From Emergomyces orientalis (taxonomy: Eukaryota > Ascomycota > Eurotiomycetes > Onygenales > Ajellomycetaceae): a DNA stretch of 64,000 nt. Below are positions 10,909 through 22,323 of the stretch, piece by piece (position 1 is the stretch's first letter; each line of letters starts with the position of its first letter). Under the pieces are notes generated by a model. The model was not told the DNA's origin. It made no database searches and saw only the letters and a program-made list of their open reading frames with translations. Made by a program: the position numbers and the translations under genes. The stretch lies in the NCBI GenBank assembly GCA_002110485.1, contig MOWL01000046.1, positions 1,178,001 through 1,242,000 on the forward strand, written 5' to 3'.

Positions 10909-11419
10909 GTTGGTTGTTTACTCGACATGAATGTTCTTCGAGAATCTGGTGGATATCGATGCTTATCTTTTGGATCAATGGTGGGATAGAACTGGAGAGG
11001 GCTTTGTCTGGGAGAAGATTTATTTTTTGGGAACAAAATCGTATATCGTCTGAAGGCCTGGATGCTTCATGGATTGATTCTTTTGCCCTGGTGATATCTC
11101 ATTAAATAGTGATGATAAAAGCCTATAAATCTAAATATTGTTTATATTGCTAGACACTCAAATTATTCTTTCAAGAAAGTCACGCGAATCAATATTCAAA
11201 AAAAAGGAGAACGCTAACTGCTCCTTTCAAGCTCGTGGCACTTTTATTTTATTTTATTTCATCCTAGCATCAATCAATATATACAGACATACATACATAA
11301 ATCAGATCACAAATACATCACATCACATCGCATTAGAGGTGCTGAATGCGCTCGCGTGCGCGTGTTATATGAGAACTCATAGATGGACCACAAACGGGTT
11401 TCACATCACATTCTACTTT
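10909..11419. other. Convergent intergenic region
   Basis: 3' flanks of the C2H2 gene and the Pol III subunit gene. It has short TTTTATTTTA and ACATACATACATA-like simple repeats around 11240-11300. No gene is seen. Confidence 0.45.
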
Positions 11420-14400
11420 CTATACTCCCTCCCTCCTTCGCCTCTTCACAGCCCTCAGCCCTACCCCTTTGTTCACCCCCGCAGCTGCAAACCCAGCAGC
11501 GGACCCTCCCCGTTCACAAAGCTCCACCCACGCATCTTCAAAAGCCGTCTTCCTCTGCCCAATCTGACCCTCGTAGAAGTTCAGCGCGCGTACAACCTCC
11601 ATCGCCCCCGTGCCCAGCGATACGCTCTTCCCCACAATAATACACTCCGACACGCCCTCGATAAGATCCGTCCTCCCCGCGCCGCCGGCGTCGAACAGAT
11701 GATCAGCTGTCTTCTCGAAACTAGCGAGCTGTAGCACGGAATCGCGCATCTTGGCGAGGCCAAAACGTGTAATCCCCAACACCTCACCCTTGTATGTCAT
11801 TACGTCCGCGAGCAGCTGCATGTGCCGTGGGTCGATGGTCATGTCTTTCATGACTTCGCCGATTTCATCGACGATGGTCGTTCGTGCGGCTTCAATGCCG
11901 AGTACGGTGCGGGTTTCCATGATGTTGTTTGTGCGGGTGTGGTAGCCGTTGATGCCGTCGGTTGTCATGCAGTCGCGCAGACCGTAGCCTTCGACAAGTA
12001 GGGTGTTGGTGGTGTTTGTTTCGTCTGTGCGGATGATGGCTCGTGCACATTGGGGATGGCCGATCACTTGGATGTTGGGGATGAGGCGTTTGAGATGTTT
12101 CAGGCGAATGTACGGGTCGGCACCGGTGGCGGCTTCTTCGGTTTTGGAGAGAGCAGTTCGCGTGGCTTGTTGGTCAACGAAGATATGGATGTGTGAGCCG
12201 AACGAGCGAAATTTCAGATCCGCTGATCTGAACCGGTTGTGTTTCTTTATGGCTGCGAGGATATCTTGGAGATTTAACTCGAGTTGAAGGTTTTGAATGG
12301 TGGAAAAGTCAATTTTAATGTTGATGTACGCTTCGTTGCCGGTCCAGTCTTCCTCGATGTAATAAATGATATCTCGGATAAAAGTCTTTTCAACCCGGCC
12401 CTTGACAATTTGTGCTGCGCGAAGATCTTCTTTATTGACAAGGTCACAGGTGATAACTGGTGTACTGATTTCCCTGGAGGCATTGATAATTTCTTTGATA
12501 CGCGGTACACCTTGAGTGATGCTCATACCAGCAACACCGGCGAAATGGAAAGTTTTCAGTGTCATCTGCGTTCCCGGTTCTCCAATCGACTGTGCACCGA
12601 CAGCACCGACTGCATGGCCAGGTTCGACTTGGGCTCTTTTGTATTTGGTTAAGCAGGCGGTAACGAATGACTTGAGGGTTCTGCTTGATATTTTGGCAGT
12701 ATGATCGATACCCCGTCCCCGCCGCTTATTTCCACCGTCAATCGACCTCAATCTTTCGGCTTTGTCGCGCACATAATCCTCAATGGACTGGAGGAAATCC
12801 CTGGCACTTTCCAGCTGATCTATGCCGTGATCACTTCGGTCGTTGTAATCTAAATTTTTGCCCAAAAGGTCAAATCTTGTAAGCTTAGCCCGTTCTGAAG
12901 CGAGTAAGTTTTGGCACAAAGTTATGATTTCATCTGGAAGAAGGCCGTCGTCGGAGTTATCAAAAGTGGTTACTTCAGCATGAGTAAACGTGCGATCAAA
13001 GTGGACTGGTTTAGCTCTGCCCTCCATATCGACGGGATCCAATTTATCATCGCCATATTGGAACTGAACAATATTTGATGACGAATTTCTAACAGTATCA
13101 TCATAACGCGTCGATAGGTCTTCAAGCGACTTCATCAATCGACGGGACATATAACCAGTCTCTGCAGTCTTAACAGCTGTGTCGACAAGACCTTCTCTTC
13201 CAGAAATGGCGTGAAAAAGAAACTCTGTTGGAGTCAAACCGGAAAAGAAACTATTCCGCACGAAACCTTTTGCAGGAGGTTGGCGAGCATGCTTGGGAAA
13301 GTGGGGTAATGTTCGATCTTGAAAGCCGTCCTGAACTCGTTGGCCTCCGATAATCTGCTGGCCGACGAGGGCAACCATTTGAGCGACGTTAATATCCGAA
13401 CCCTTGGAACCGGAAGTGGCCATGATCAAGGGAGAATTCCATCTGTTCAGTTCCGCGATACATATCGCTCCAGCTTGCTGTCGGACCTTACTGAGAATAC
13501 CGGATATTGTGTTTTCCATTGTCATCTGCTCGTCGCATCCTGGAGCCTTCTCGAGCTTCCCGGTTCTAAATAGTTGAATAACGTCATCGCACTGCGCATA
13601 AGCATGTTCAACCAACTGGTGTTTCTCTTCTAATAGCTTTTCGCCAGGATATACATCTGTGATACCGATCGAGAAACCTAGGTTGGTGAACCACCTGGCA
13701 GAAAGCCTTGAGAGTCGGTTCATGCCCTCAGCTGCAACTGCAGGCCCGAAATCTCGAAGCATAACATAGAATACAGAATCCTTTTTGCCAGATCCGATGG
13801 TGGATTTATCCATGACACCGCACATGACTTCGGAATTGCGAATGCAAAGCCATCCGTCATTGGCGTCCAAGTCACGAGGAGTTCCTCTAGGTGCTTTAAA
13901 TTCTCGACATGCTGCATCCAAATTAACTAAAACTGGGGACTGTTTATTGGGCCGCATCAATATGTTGAACACTTGTTTCCCCGTCCATAACATTTGGGGC
14001 TTTAGTACTGAGGGAGGAGGAAGGTCAAATCGGGTGTCAGACTGAAGCATGTAGAGGCAAATGTGTGTGAAGGTTTTGCGGTCATAGAAAACATCCTTGC
14101 TACTCAGCATATAAGCAGCAGTAATGAAATCCTGAATAGCGGAAATGATAGGTTCCCCGTTTTTTGGCGTAGCCAAGTTATTTTTTACTCCCATCAATTC
14201 CATCGCTTCGGCCCTCGCCTCCTCTGTCTGAGGGACATGTAGATTCATTTCATCACCGTCAAAATCGGCGTTATAGGGGTTACATACGCACTCGTTTAGG
14301 CGGAAGGTTCTGTGCGGCCTGATTTTGGCAAAATGGGAGAGGATACTGAGTTTGTGGAGGGACGGTTGTCGGTTGAACAGAACAATATCTCCATCTTCAA

Positions 14401-16037
14401 TATGCCGCTCGACAATATCTCCTTCCTCGAGCTCGTTGGCGACCAGGTTCGGGTTACCAAACTTTAGGTTCATCTTAAAATTCTGGTTCTTCTTGAAAAC
14501 ATAATTTGCTCCTGGCCAGGTCTTTGTGCCGTTTCGAATCCGTTGTTGCAATTTTTCCTTATTATATCTTGTTACCTGTTCAGGGTATGTCATGTTCATG
14601 GCAACCAACTGAGGCACGGCGACCTCATCGACGCGGAGATTCGGATCGGGTGAAATGACAGTTCTCCCAGAGAAATCGACTCGTTTCCCAGAAAGATTTC
14701 CACGGAATCGCCCTTGTTTTCCCTTGAGTCGTTGGCAAAAACCTCGAATCGGCTTTCCAAAATCAGCTTTCTGCAGCCCTGGCACGTCGCTGTTAATATA
14801 CACCGCAAGTTGTAGCTGCATGTAATCCCAGCATTCGATGATGGTCTGTACGGGAGCGCCCTTTTTGAGCGCATTTTTGAGATTGATATTGCTCTGAATG
14901 ATATCCCCCAGTTTGGCTGTCAAGTCATCTTCAGTACTGGCTGCCTCCTGCCCAACCGAGGGCCGGATACAAACAGGCGGAGCGGGAATAAATTGCCAAA
15001 GAAACACCTCCGGTCGAGCCTCCTCAGGATTCAAGCCAAGAAGCTCGCAATCTTCGTTCGAAACTAGGCGAAACAGCTTCAGCACGCGCAGGGGGTGTAG
15101 ATCGTCATGGGCCTTTTTGAAATGTTTCTCAATATCCGGATTGTTCTTCTTGGCTTCTTCGAATGACTGGTCGAAGACGACTTTGCTAGGCGGGGGGATC
15201 TTCTTCACGGATGTCGATGCGTTGAAGGCGCAGAATTTCTCGTGCGTGATTTTTAGTGCGCTTGTTCCGGCTTTCTTCACCACGCCGTTGACTGCGTTGC
15301 AGAAGTAGCAGATCCGAGTCTTTCGACATCGCTCGTTGATCTTCTTCGCAATCTGCATGCGTCTCAGGTTATCTATACCAGGCCGTCTTAACTCCTTTAA
15401 AAACGCCCGCCGCTCGGTTTCAGGAAGGAGGATGTGTGAGCATTCCTGTTGCGCGGAGAGAGAGAGAGCCAGTTGTGTCAGCCAACTGAATAATATTAAA
15501 GAGTAGCAGGAAACACGACGGAAGGGCCACCAACCTTGCAAATCTCCTGAAGAATGCTGATAACCCGTTTGAAATAACCCACATGGAAAGCTGGTAGAAC
15601 CAACCTCACATGCCCAAAATGTCCGCTGCAGACTTGAAGCGCTCCGCCGCAGGTGTCGCAAGTGCCCGATTTACTTGAAATTCCCATGCGCCCGTCGAGG
15701 GGGCCGTTGGGGGCGACGGCCCGGTCATTTTCCAGATCGAAGAGCTTTCTATCTGAAACCTCAACAACGGCTTGGCTCACGATGTCTTGGGTCGAGCTGT
15801 AGTAATAACGCGGTTGTTGTAGTTAGTTAATTATTTTCTTCCATTCTTCTTTTCCTTCCCGCCTGTCTCAATCCGTGTCCCCGCTAAGTTTTCTTCCTTT
15901 CCTTTCCTTTGTTTTTGCTTTTGCAATAAGGATTGCACTCACAGGACGCCAAATTTTATCTCCTTAATGACCTTTGGAACGCGATCTACGACCTGGGCTT
16001 TTCCCAGGTCGATTTGTACAGCCTCTGCAGACTGCAT
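11420..16037 (-). CDS. RPO31: RNA polymerase III largest subunit (C160/RPC1)
   Basis: Exons 16037-15943, 15796-15535 and 15445-11420 join to 1460 residues, the length I recall for yeast C160. The protein begins MQSAEAVQIDLGKAQ and continues KFGVL/STQDIVSQAV across the first junction. The N-terminal clamp zinc site is CDTCGGALQVCSGHFGH. The catalytic aspartate loop NADFDGDEMN lies near residue 508-517. The trigger-loop/bridge region and C-terminal jaw run to TYKGEVLGITRFGLAKM. Family segments such as LGLNPEEARPEVF identify Pol III rather than Pol I or II, and there is no C-terminal heptad repeat. The enzyme transcribes tRNA, 5S rRNA and other small RNAs in the nucleus. The acceptor of intron 2 is preceded by a CT repeat acting as polypyrimidine tract. 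Confidence 0.97.
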
Positions 16038-16630
16038 GACACTGGTATCACGAAGCGATCATCGTAAGTGTGATGCGGATGCGGAGCTTTCAAGATGGCG
16101 CAAACTAGAGCTGACGACGTAAGTTGAAGCTTGAATGAGATGAAATTATACTTGAAGAATCGATTAAAGGCGAAATAGTAGCTTGGTTTGTAGGTTGGGA
16201 CGGTGGTTAATGAATACTCCTGTGGTTTGGTGAAGTTAGAGTACCGTTGGAGTTGGAGTCATCATTCACTTTTTTGACATTTCTTCGGTGATGGCGGGGT
16301 TGGCGACGAAAACTTTTTTCTGCCCGCGAACAAGTTTGGATTGCAGAAACACCCCCGTTGTAGAGCTAACAAGGGGTATGTGTATGTTTAATTCGAAGGC
16401 GATTTTGGAAGAGGATTAAATTTAATATTCTTATTTTTTATTTATTCGAATCGAGAGAAACTACCTGTCGAAACCGGGGTAATCTTGAAGGAAAATATAA
16501 AATTAACATTATACCAACGCCGAAATATGCACTCCATAGATGCAAAAATTTACAGCACAAATATCACCAAAACAGCTCTATATATCACTGTTATATCGTA
16601 CATCATATATGGCAAATGAAAGAAATTAGA
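16038..16630. promoter_or_regulatory. Promoter of RPO31 and 3' flank of GUF1
   Basis: Nearly 600 bp between two minus-strand genes. An AT-rich stretch lies at about 16410-16570. No gene is visible. Confidence 0.4.
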
Positions 16631-18674
16631 TCACTTCGCCAAAAAGGCCTGGAAAGCCTTATGTTCAATCACCACATTTCCAACAGCCTTCAGTTTCTTC
16701 CGCCCCTCTTTCTGCTTCTCCAACAGCTTCTTTCGCCGCGTAACGTCAGCAGCATGCAACTTCTGCAACACGTCCTTTCTGAACGGCTTGATGGTTTCCC
16801 TCGCCACGATATTCCGTCCCACAGCGGCTTGGATCACCACTTCGAACATTTGTCGGTCAACATGCTCCCTAAACTTGCTGACCCACTGACGCCCCAGCCG
16901 CTGCACCTGACTGGCATGCACAACACGCGAAACAGCATCGACGGGGACCTTGTTTACGAGGAGCTGGAGTTTGGAAATATTGCTGCGTCGCCAACCGGAT
17001 TCCTCGTAATCTAGACTGGCGTAGCCCTTCGTGGATCCTTTGAGTTTGCCAAAGAAGTCCTCGACTAATTGGGCAAGAGGTATTTCGTATTTGAGAATTA
17101 CTTGGGTTGACGTGAAGAATTCAAGGCTCTTTTGCTCGCCTCTGTTGGATTCGCAGAGTTCCATGACTCTTCCTAGGTATTTTTCAGGGAATGTGAGAGT
17201 GGCTAGGACGAATGGTTCCTGCAATTCAGTTACTTTGGCGCGCAGGGTGTCTTCCTCGGGGAAGAGTGCGGGATTCGTGATGATTTCCTCCTTCCCATCT
17301 TTCCATATAACTTTAAATGGCACAGTCGGCGGTGTGATAATAATGCTCGCGCCATGTTCCTGTCTTACGCGGTCCTCGAAAACAGAACAATGGAGGGTCC
17401 CAAGAAAACCAAGTCGAAACCCGGCCCCTAATGCCTCGGATGACTCCTTCTGCAACGTCACGCTACGATCATTCAAGATCAGTTGATTAATGCTGTCCTC
17501 AAGATGGGGGAAGTCGCTGGCATCCACGGGGTACGCAGCGACAAACACCATCGCCTTGGGTTCTTCGAATCCGGGGAGCGGCTGTACGAGTTTCTCTGAG
17601 CCAACTTTTGTATACGTGTCGCCCACTTTGGCTTCTTGGCTGCGCTTCATAGCTGGATTGAAGTATATATATCCAACTTGCCCAGCCCGGAGGACCGACT
17701 GGGGGGTTTGTCCGGGATACATGATGCCAACTTCACCAACAAAGTATTTTAGACCAGTTGCGAAGGATACAACCTGATCGCCTGCTCTGATCTCGCCATC
17801 GAAAATACGCACGAGAAGAATAACGCCCTTGTAGGTTGAGTACCATGAGTCAACAAGAAGCATTCGGAGAGGTTTTGTACGATCTCCAACTGGCCTAAAC
17901 TAGAGTTAGCACTGGTGGAGCGTTTTTATGAGGTTTGGATAATCAAAATGAATATGGAACGTACGCGGGAATCTGCTCGATAACAGTTGGCAAAAGTTGT
18001 GCCACATTTAGTCCAGTTTTCGCCGATACCAGAACCGCTGCTTTGGGGTCCAGCTCGAACGTGTTCTTCATTTGATCCAGGGCGCGCTCTGGGTCCGCGG
18101 ATGGCAAATCCACTTTATTTATGACTGGCACCAACGTGAGACCCTCCGCAAAAGCAAGGTAGAAATTGGCTACTGTCTGTGCTTGAATTCCCTGGCTGGC
18201 GTCAACGAGAAGTATTGCCCCTCCACAACTTGCATAACTCCGCGACACCTCAGCACGGAAATCGACATGACCAGGTGTATCGACGAGATGTAGTAGGTAG
18301 TCTTCGCCCTTGTGATTGTAGAGCATGCTGCATGTCTGCGCCTTTACGGTAATACCACGCTCTCGTTCAACATCCAACTTATCTAGGACCTGCTTGTTGG
18401 AGCCCGCTTCAATAGTGCCAGTAAGTTCGAGAAGGCGGTCGGAGAGTGTACTTTTCCCATGGTCGACGTGAGCAACGATGCAGAAGTTCCGGAAGCGTTC
18501 AATTGGTATTGCCGCGATGCGTTGCTCTAGCTCTGAGACTGGCTTCCTGGCTTGCGCATTGCGGGGGGGGGAGGTATTGAAGGAGCGACAGAGGGGTCTA
18601 GTTGGCGATGCCAGCGACTGGGTCCGCCGCAGTGCTGAGGTCAGCCATTTGACTGACTGCAGACATCCTCGCAT
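16631..18674 (-). CDS. GUF1: Mitochondrial elongation factor 4 (LepA/Guf1 GTPase)
   Basis: Two exons, 18674-17965 and 17894-16631, joined GTACGT..TTTAG in phase, encode 657 residues. A basic, Ser/Arg-rich presequence (MRGCLQSVKWLTSALRRTQ) suggests import into mitochondria. The GTPase domain has P-loop AHVDHGKST, switch II DTPGHVDF and NKVD. Domain II, the LepA-specific LGFLGTLHCSVFEDRVRQE region, EF-G-like domain V and the LepA C-terminal domain ending in HKAFQAFLAK follow. Guf1/LepA binds mitochondrial ribosomes and promotes translation fidelity, probably by back-translocation. The frame is open upstream of 18674, but residues from ATG 18674 match the family N-terminus. The 370 bp upstream are shared with the divergent Mad2 gene. 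Confidence 0.96.
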
Positions 18675-19043
18675 TGGGATATCCGCATTGACGTCGGGTA
18701 TCAAGCGTAACTAGTATTGTTGTTGGATAATTCATCCAATTGCTCACTGTAGCCCGTGTATATTCCAAGGATGGCGCTGGATAGTTCTCTTTCTGGAATT
18801 CGGCGAAGATTTTCGGCGAGGAATGTGGCTCTGCGATCTCCGGCCCAGAAGGGAAGGTGAGCCGCGCTGGGAGTAACGTGACTTGGAAATTGCCGGAGCG
18901 ACGCCTGAAGAGTAAACAAGCCAATATTCTGTTTAAGGCATCGATCGCATATTTAGCATTTTTCTTATTCTGTTGTCCAACTGTCTACGCAATTGATAAT
19001 TAACAATTGATTGAATCTACTCACCGGTACATACTTTGTCAAA
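18675..19043. promoter_or_regulatory. Bidirectional GUF1/MAD2 promoter with an imperfect palindrome
   Basis: This 369 bp gap separates two start codons on opposite strands. At 18990-19009 the 20-base sequence CAATTGATAATTAACAATTG is almost self-complementary: two CAATTG palindromes flank an AT core. It is a candidate protein-binding site or simply AT-rich promoter sequence. Confidence 0.4.
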
Positions 19044-20333
19044 ATGTCTACACAAAAGGATAAGTCGAAAGTCCATAAGTTGTCGTTGAAGGGTGAGTCT
19101 TCTCCGAATGGAATCCCGCATCACAGGAATTAGATTATATCAGCTAATGAGAATTCAGGGTCATCAAAACTCGTTGCGGAATTCGTGAGTGAGCTTGCCT
19201 GAGAGCCAATGGATTGACGCTGATGTTTTGCAGTTCGAATATTCTATACACTCAATTTTGTGCGTACAGGGCTGAGCAAGTTAGAAGCGGCAGACTGTGG
19301 ATTCTGGAGGCTAACGAACAACCTCCACAGGTTCCAACGAGGCGTATACCCAGCAGATGATTTCACAGCGTGAGGGCACATAGAATACTTCTTGAATGGG
19401 TAAGAAACACTATGGCTAACAGGTTTCCACAGCGTCAAGAAATATGGACTCAATATGCTTGGTATGTGGCTGGCTACCTTTCCCCCTGCCATTGCTCTTC
19501 TCTAATATGCCCCTTTCTAGTATCTTCCGACGACCAAGTCAAGGCGTACATTAAAAAAATCATGTCGCAGCTGAACAAGTGGATGATTGGGGGCAAGATA
19601 TCCAAGCTCGTCATTGTGATCACAAGCAAGGATACTGGGGAGCATGTTGAGAGATGGCAGTTTGACGTACGTCATAAAACAGTTCATCTCACCACGTAGA
19701 ATATGTTCTAGCTAACATCAGTCTGCATGGCAATGGCAGGTCCAAATATTCAACAATAGCAAATCTTCCCGAAGCCGCTCCGCCCAAAAAGCATCACCCG
19801 ATAACGAAAATATCCCCATGTACGTCACAAATAACCAACCCCATATCACTTAGCTACAAATATGCTCATATGGCTAGCCCTGATCACAATCTCTGACTAA
19901 CCATTCGCAAAAATCGATGCAAAATTCCAGCCCCACGGATCCTGGAACGACCGCAACCCCTCCGCCCGAGAAATCCGAAAAGGAGATCCAAGAAGAAATC
20001 CAAGCGATCTTCCGTCAGATCACCGCCTCTGTCACCTTCCTCCCCGTCCTCGATGGCAACTGTACATTCAACGTGCTCGTATATGCAGACGCCGACTCCG
20101 AGGTGCCCATGGAGTGGGGTGACAGTGACGCCAAGGAGATTGAGAATGGGGAGAAAGTGCAGCTGAGAAGCTTCAGTACGAGCAATCATCGCGTGGATAC
20201 ATTGGTTAGCTATAGGTTCGTATATATATACATATTCGTTCTTTGTCTGGTGTCATCTGTTTATGACTGTTTTATTACATGCGATATGACGATCTTCTAA
20301 CCGGATATCTATATACGTAGACTCGCCGATTGA
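19044..20333 (+). CDS. MAD2: Spindle assembly checkpoint protein Mad2 (HORMA domain)
   Basis: Nine exons: 19044-19092, 19159-19184, 19234-19259, 19331-19369, 19433-19461, 19521-19666, 19740-19819, 19931-20215 and 20321-20333. All junctions agree in phase and give 230 residues. The HORMA core is visible: GSSKLVAEFFEYSIHSILFQRGVYP, VKKYGLNMLV, ISKLVIVITSKDTGEHVERW, and the C-terminal safety-belt part VTFLPVLDGNCTFNVLVY through LRSFSTSNHRVDTLVSYRLAD. Mad2 binds Mad1 or Cdc20 at unattached kinetochores and delays anaphase. Compared with animal Mad2, the fungal protein has a longer Ser/Pro-rich insertion between the ERWQF strand and the EIQAIFRQI helix. Three exons are below 30 nt and the last is 13 nt, which is why no single long frame shows the gene. 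Confidence 0.94.
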
Positions 20334-21256
20334 AAAGGCAGGTTGCGGGGTGGAAAAATCATTTTTGGGCAAAGAGAGAATGTGGCGTTTTTATTGTGTT
20401 TAAGATTTAGCTGGGTACAGGCGTTGAACATGAGATTCAGGGATTTAATTTGGATCTGGGGTCTGGCATCTGGGAGCTTTCGGAAATGAATCTTAATTGT
20501 ATACCTGATGACAGATCAATTATTTACGTGGCCTGGTCACTTTTGTTTTTGTGTATTGACATGACAGAAACCTGTTTCTGCATATGTGTTGCTCTTTTGC
20601 AGGGAAAACTATACAGTTATTGCCAAGATTTCCCTCCTCGTTTGTTCCTATATCTCTTTTATTTCATCAATTCAACCCCCGCAATCACTTGTATAGACAT
20701 TTCTACCTACACTTCCCTGTCATATTTTGTCCTGCTATGTAGAGGAAATTTTTTCAATAACCGACACGACGAAACCGGAGAGTGCCGAATGGATGGATTG
20801 CCAGTTGGCAAAAGGACACCTATCGGTTGCCCTGTCCCATTTTTGAGGTCGGAGAAGCCAGCCATATTCACTTCGCGTGACCTCGCTGGTACACGTATCT
20901 TAGGAAGGGGATATAGTTTTCATACATAGCCAAGTATTGAATACATACAATCTCGCGGATTTGTGTTGGGCGGAATATGTCACATTTACGGAGTTGCATA
21001 TCTTGCTATATCATACCACGTCAGATTAGATAAGACCATCCAATGCCTCGCAAGTTGTATTGATATCAGTCATTCCTAGTATTGATAGGTAACCAAATAC
21101 TCCTCCCTGGCGAGCGCAAGCCAGTCAGAGCAGGAAAGAAATATGTAACGAATTTTTACTTTTATGTTAATTTTTTCTCTAGCAAAAATTAAAAAAAAAG
21201 AACCCCCCCCCCTTTAAGTCAACCTATATCAGGGTTGAAGAAATAACCAAGAACAC
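20334..21256. other. Intergenic region downstream of MAD2
   Basis: About 0.9 kb with a poly-C run near 21205-21213 and A-rich tracts. The 159-residue plus-strand frame at 20450-20929 starts at TTG, has no recognisable features and is not called. Confidence 0.4.
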
Positions 21257-21523
21257 CTAAAGCCAAAAAAAAGCGGAGGGTGGGCAAGGATTACCCAACT
21301 TCTCTCCTATTCGCCGTGTCCACACTCCGCTCCAATCACCATCTCTACAGCCCCGCCGTGCCCTAAGTGTCCGAGCCCCCATATCTTGAATGATATAACC
21401 GATACCAAAATAGAATAACAATGGATACAGGAAAGGAAAGAAAATCGTTAAACTCGTGACCATGTAAGTTACCAAATCTGTGTGTGCCGTATTCCAGCCC
21501 CATGTTGCTAATACCCCACCCAT
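21257..21523 (-). CDS. Possible small membrane protein (88 residues), unsupported family
   Basis: ATG at 21523 opens a frame of 88 residues. Residues about 17-46 (LVTYMVTSLTIFFPFLYPLL...) form one long hydrophobic segment that could span a membrane, followed by a basic stretch RTLRARRGCRDGDW. I do not recognise a family. It lies 360 bp downstream of the CxxC gene on the same strand and could be an exon of a larger gene or chance. A GTAATC donor-like site occurs near its end. Confidence 0.3.
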   Translation of the reverse strand: MGGVLATWGWNTAHTDLVTYMVTSLTIFFPFLYPLLFYFGIGYIIQDMGARTLRARRGCRDGDWSGVWTRRIGEKLGNPCPPSAFFWL

Positions 21524-21883
21524 TTGCTGGATAACTTGGATTTTGTGAAAGGAAATAGGGAAGACACTAGGGAAGATAAATAGAGAGGGATAAACATGGA
21601 AAAGGCGCAGAGGGGAAAGGGAGACAGAAAAGCGGGAGCAAGGAATATAACACAGTAAATATATGTCAGCGTGGAATTCGGAAGCTGCTAAAAGGCCACC
21701 TCAGAGGGCAAATGGTGAAAAAGGGTTTAGAGCTGCAATCAGCACCAGCTCGGTGGCAAAATCAAGCCGAAATTTAGCTCTTATTCCGCCAGCCGTTTGA
21801 ATCAAGTCCCAAAATATGTAGAGTTTCCCCCATACCCCGAAGCTAAAATGGGTACGGTGCAGTTGCGATAAGAAAAAAGCTGG
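21524..21883. other. Gap between the membrane ORF and the CxxC gene
   Basis: Purine-rich on the plus strand around 21535-21650 (GGGAAG-type runs). No feature is seen. Confidence 0.35.
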
Positions 21884-22323
21884 CTAGGGATCTGTTAAAC
21901 TGATAAGTACAACGTGCAACATGTTGTATTTGGGTTTATTTTCCATTTTCTTGTGGTTCCACGGACCATGGCTGCCTGGGGAAGACGGGTTTAACTGACC
22001 ATTTGTCCCCGAAATTCTAAGTGGAGCTACCTGGGTAGAACCGGTGGCTATAGCTTGTTTAACAGCTTCTTGCGGTTGGCAACTCCAGCAAGGATATTGT
22101 ACAATGCGCTTATGGAGGCAGAGATTGCAGATGGTGCTTTTGAAGAACAATTAAGATATTTGAAGAATGCAAACGAGCCGGTGACGATGTAGTTCAGTGC
22201 TAATGCTTACCGTAGACTACCGTTACACTCAGGGCATTCAATAACTGTGTTTTTGCCAATGCAAGAATGGTGCTCTGGGTCAAATTTATACGATGGTGTG
22301 TCCCATTTTGTCATGCTCGCCAT
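21884..22323 (-). CDS. Small CxxC (zinc-ribbon-like) protein, uncharacterised
   Basis: Two exons, 22323-22211 and 22136-21884, share a GTAAGC donor and an AAAAG acceptor and agree in phase (CG+C), giving 121 residues from MASMTKWDTPSYKF. The splice joins CPEC (residues 30-33) to CNLC (41-44) and CWSC (54-57), with Cys21 and a His pair (18-19) upstream. Three CxxC pairs within 28 residues, created only by the predicted splice, argue that the gene is real and binds zinc. The tail from residue 58 is polar and low in pattern. No signal peptide or membrane segment is seen, and I do not recognise a named family. The 3' end may contain another intron. It sits alone beside a gene desert. Confidence 0.62.

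Noticed and set aside
18598..18924. 108-residue minus-strand frame overlapping the GUF1 start
   Set aside because: Out of frame with GUF1 and without family features; the family N-terminus begins at 18674.
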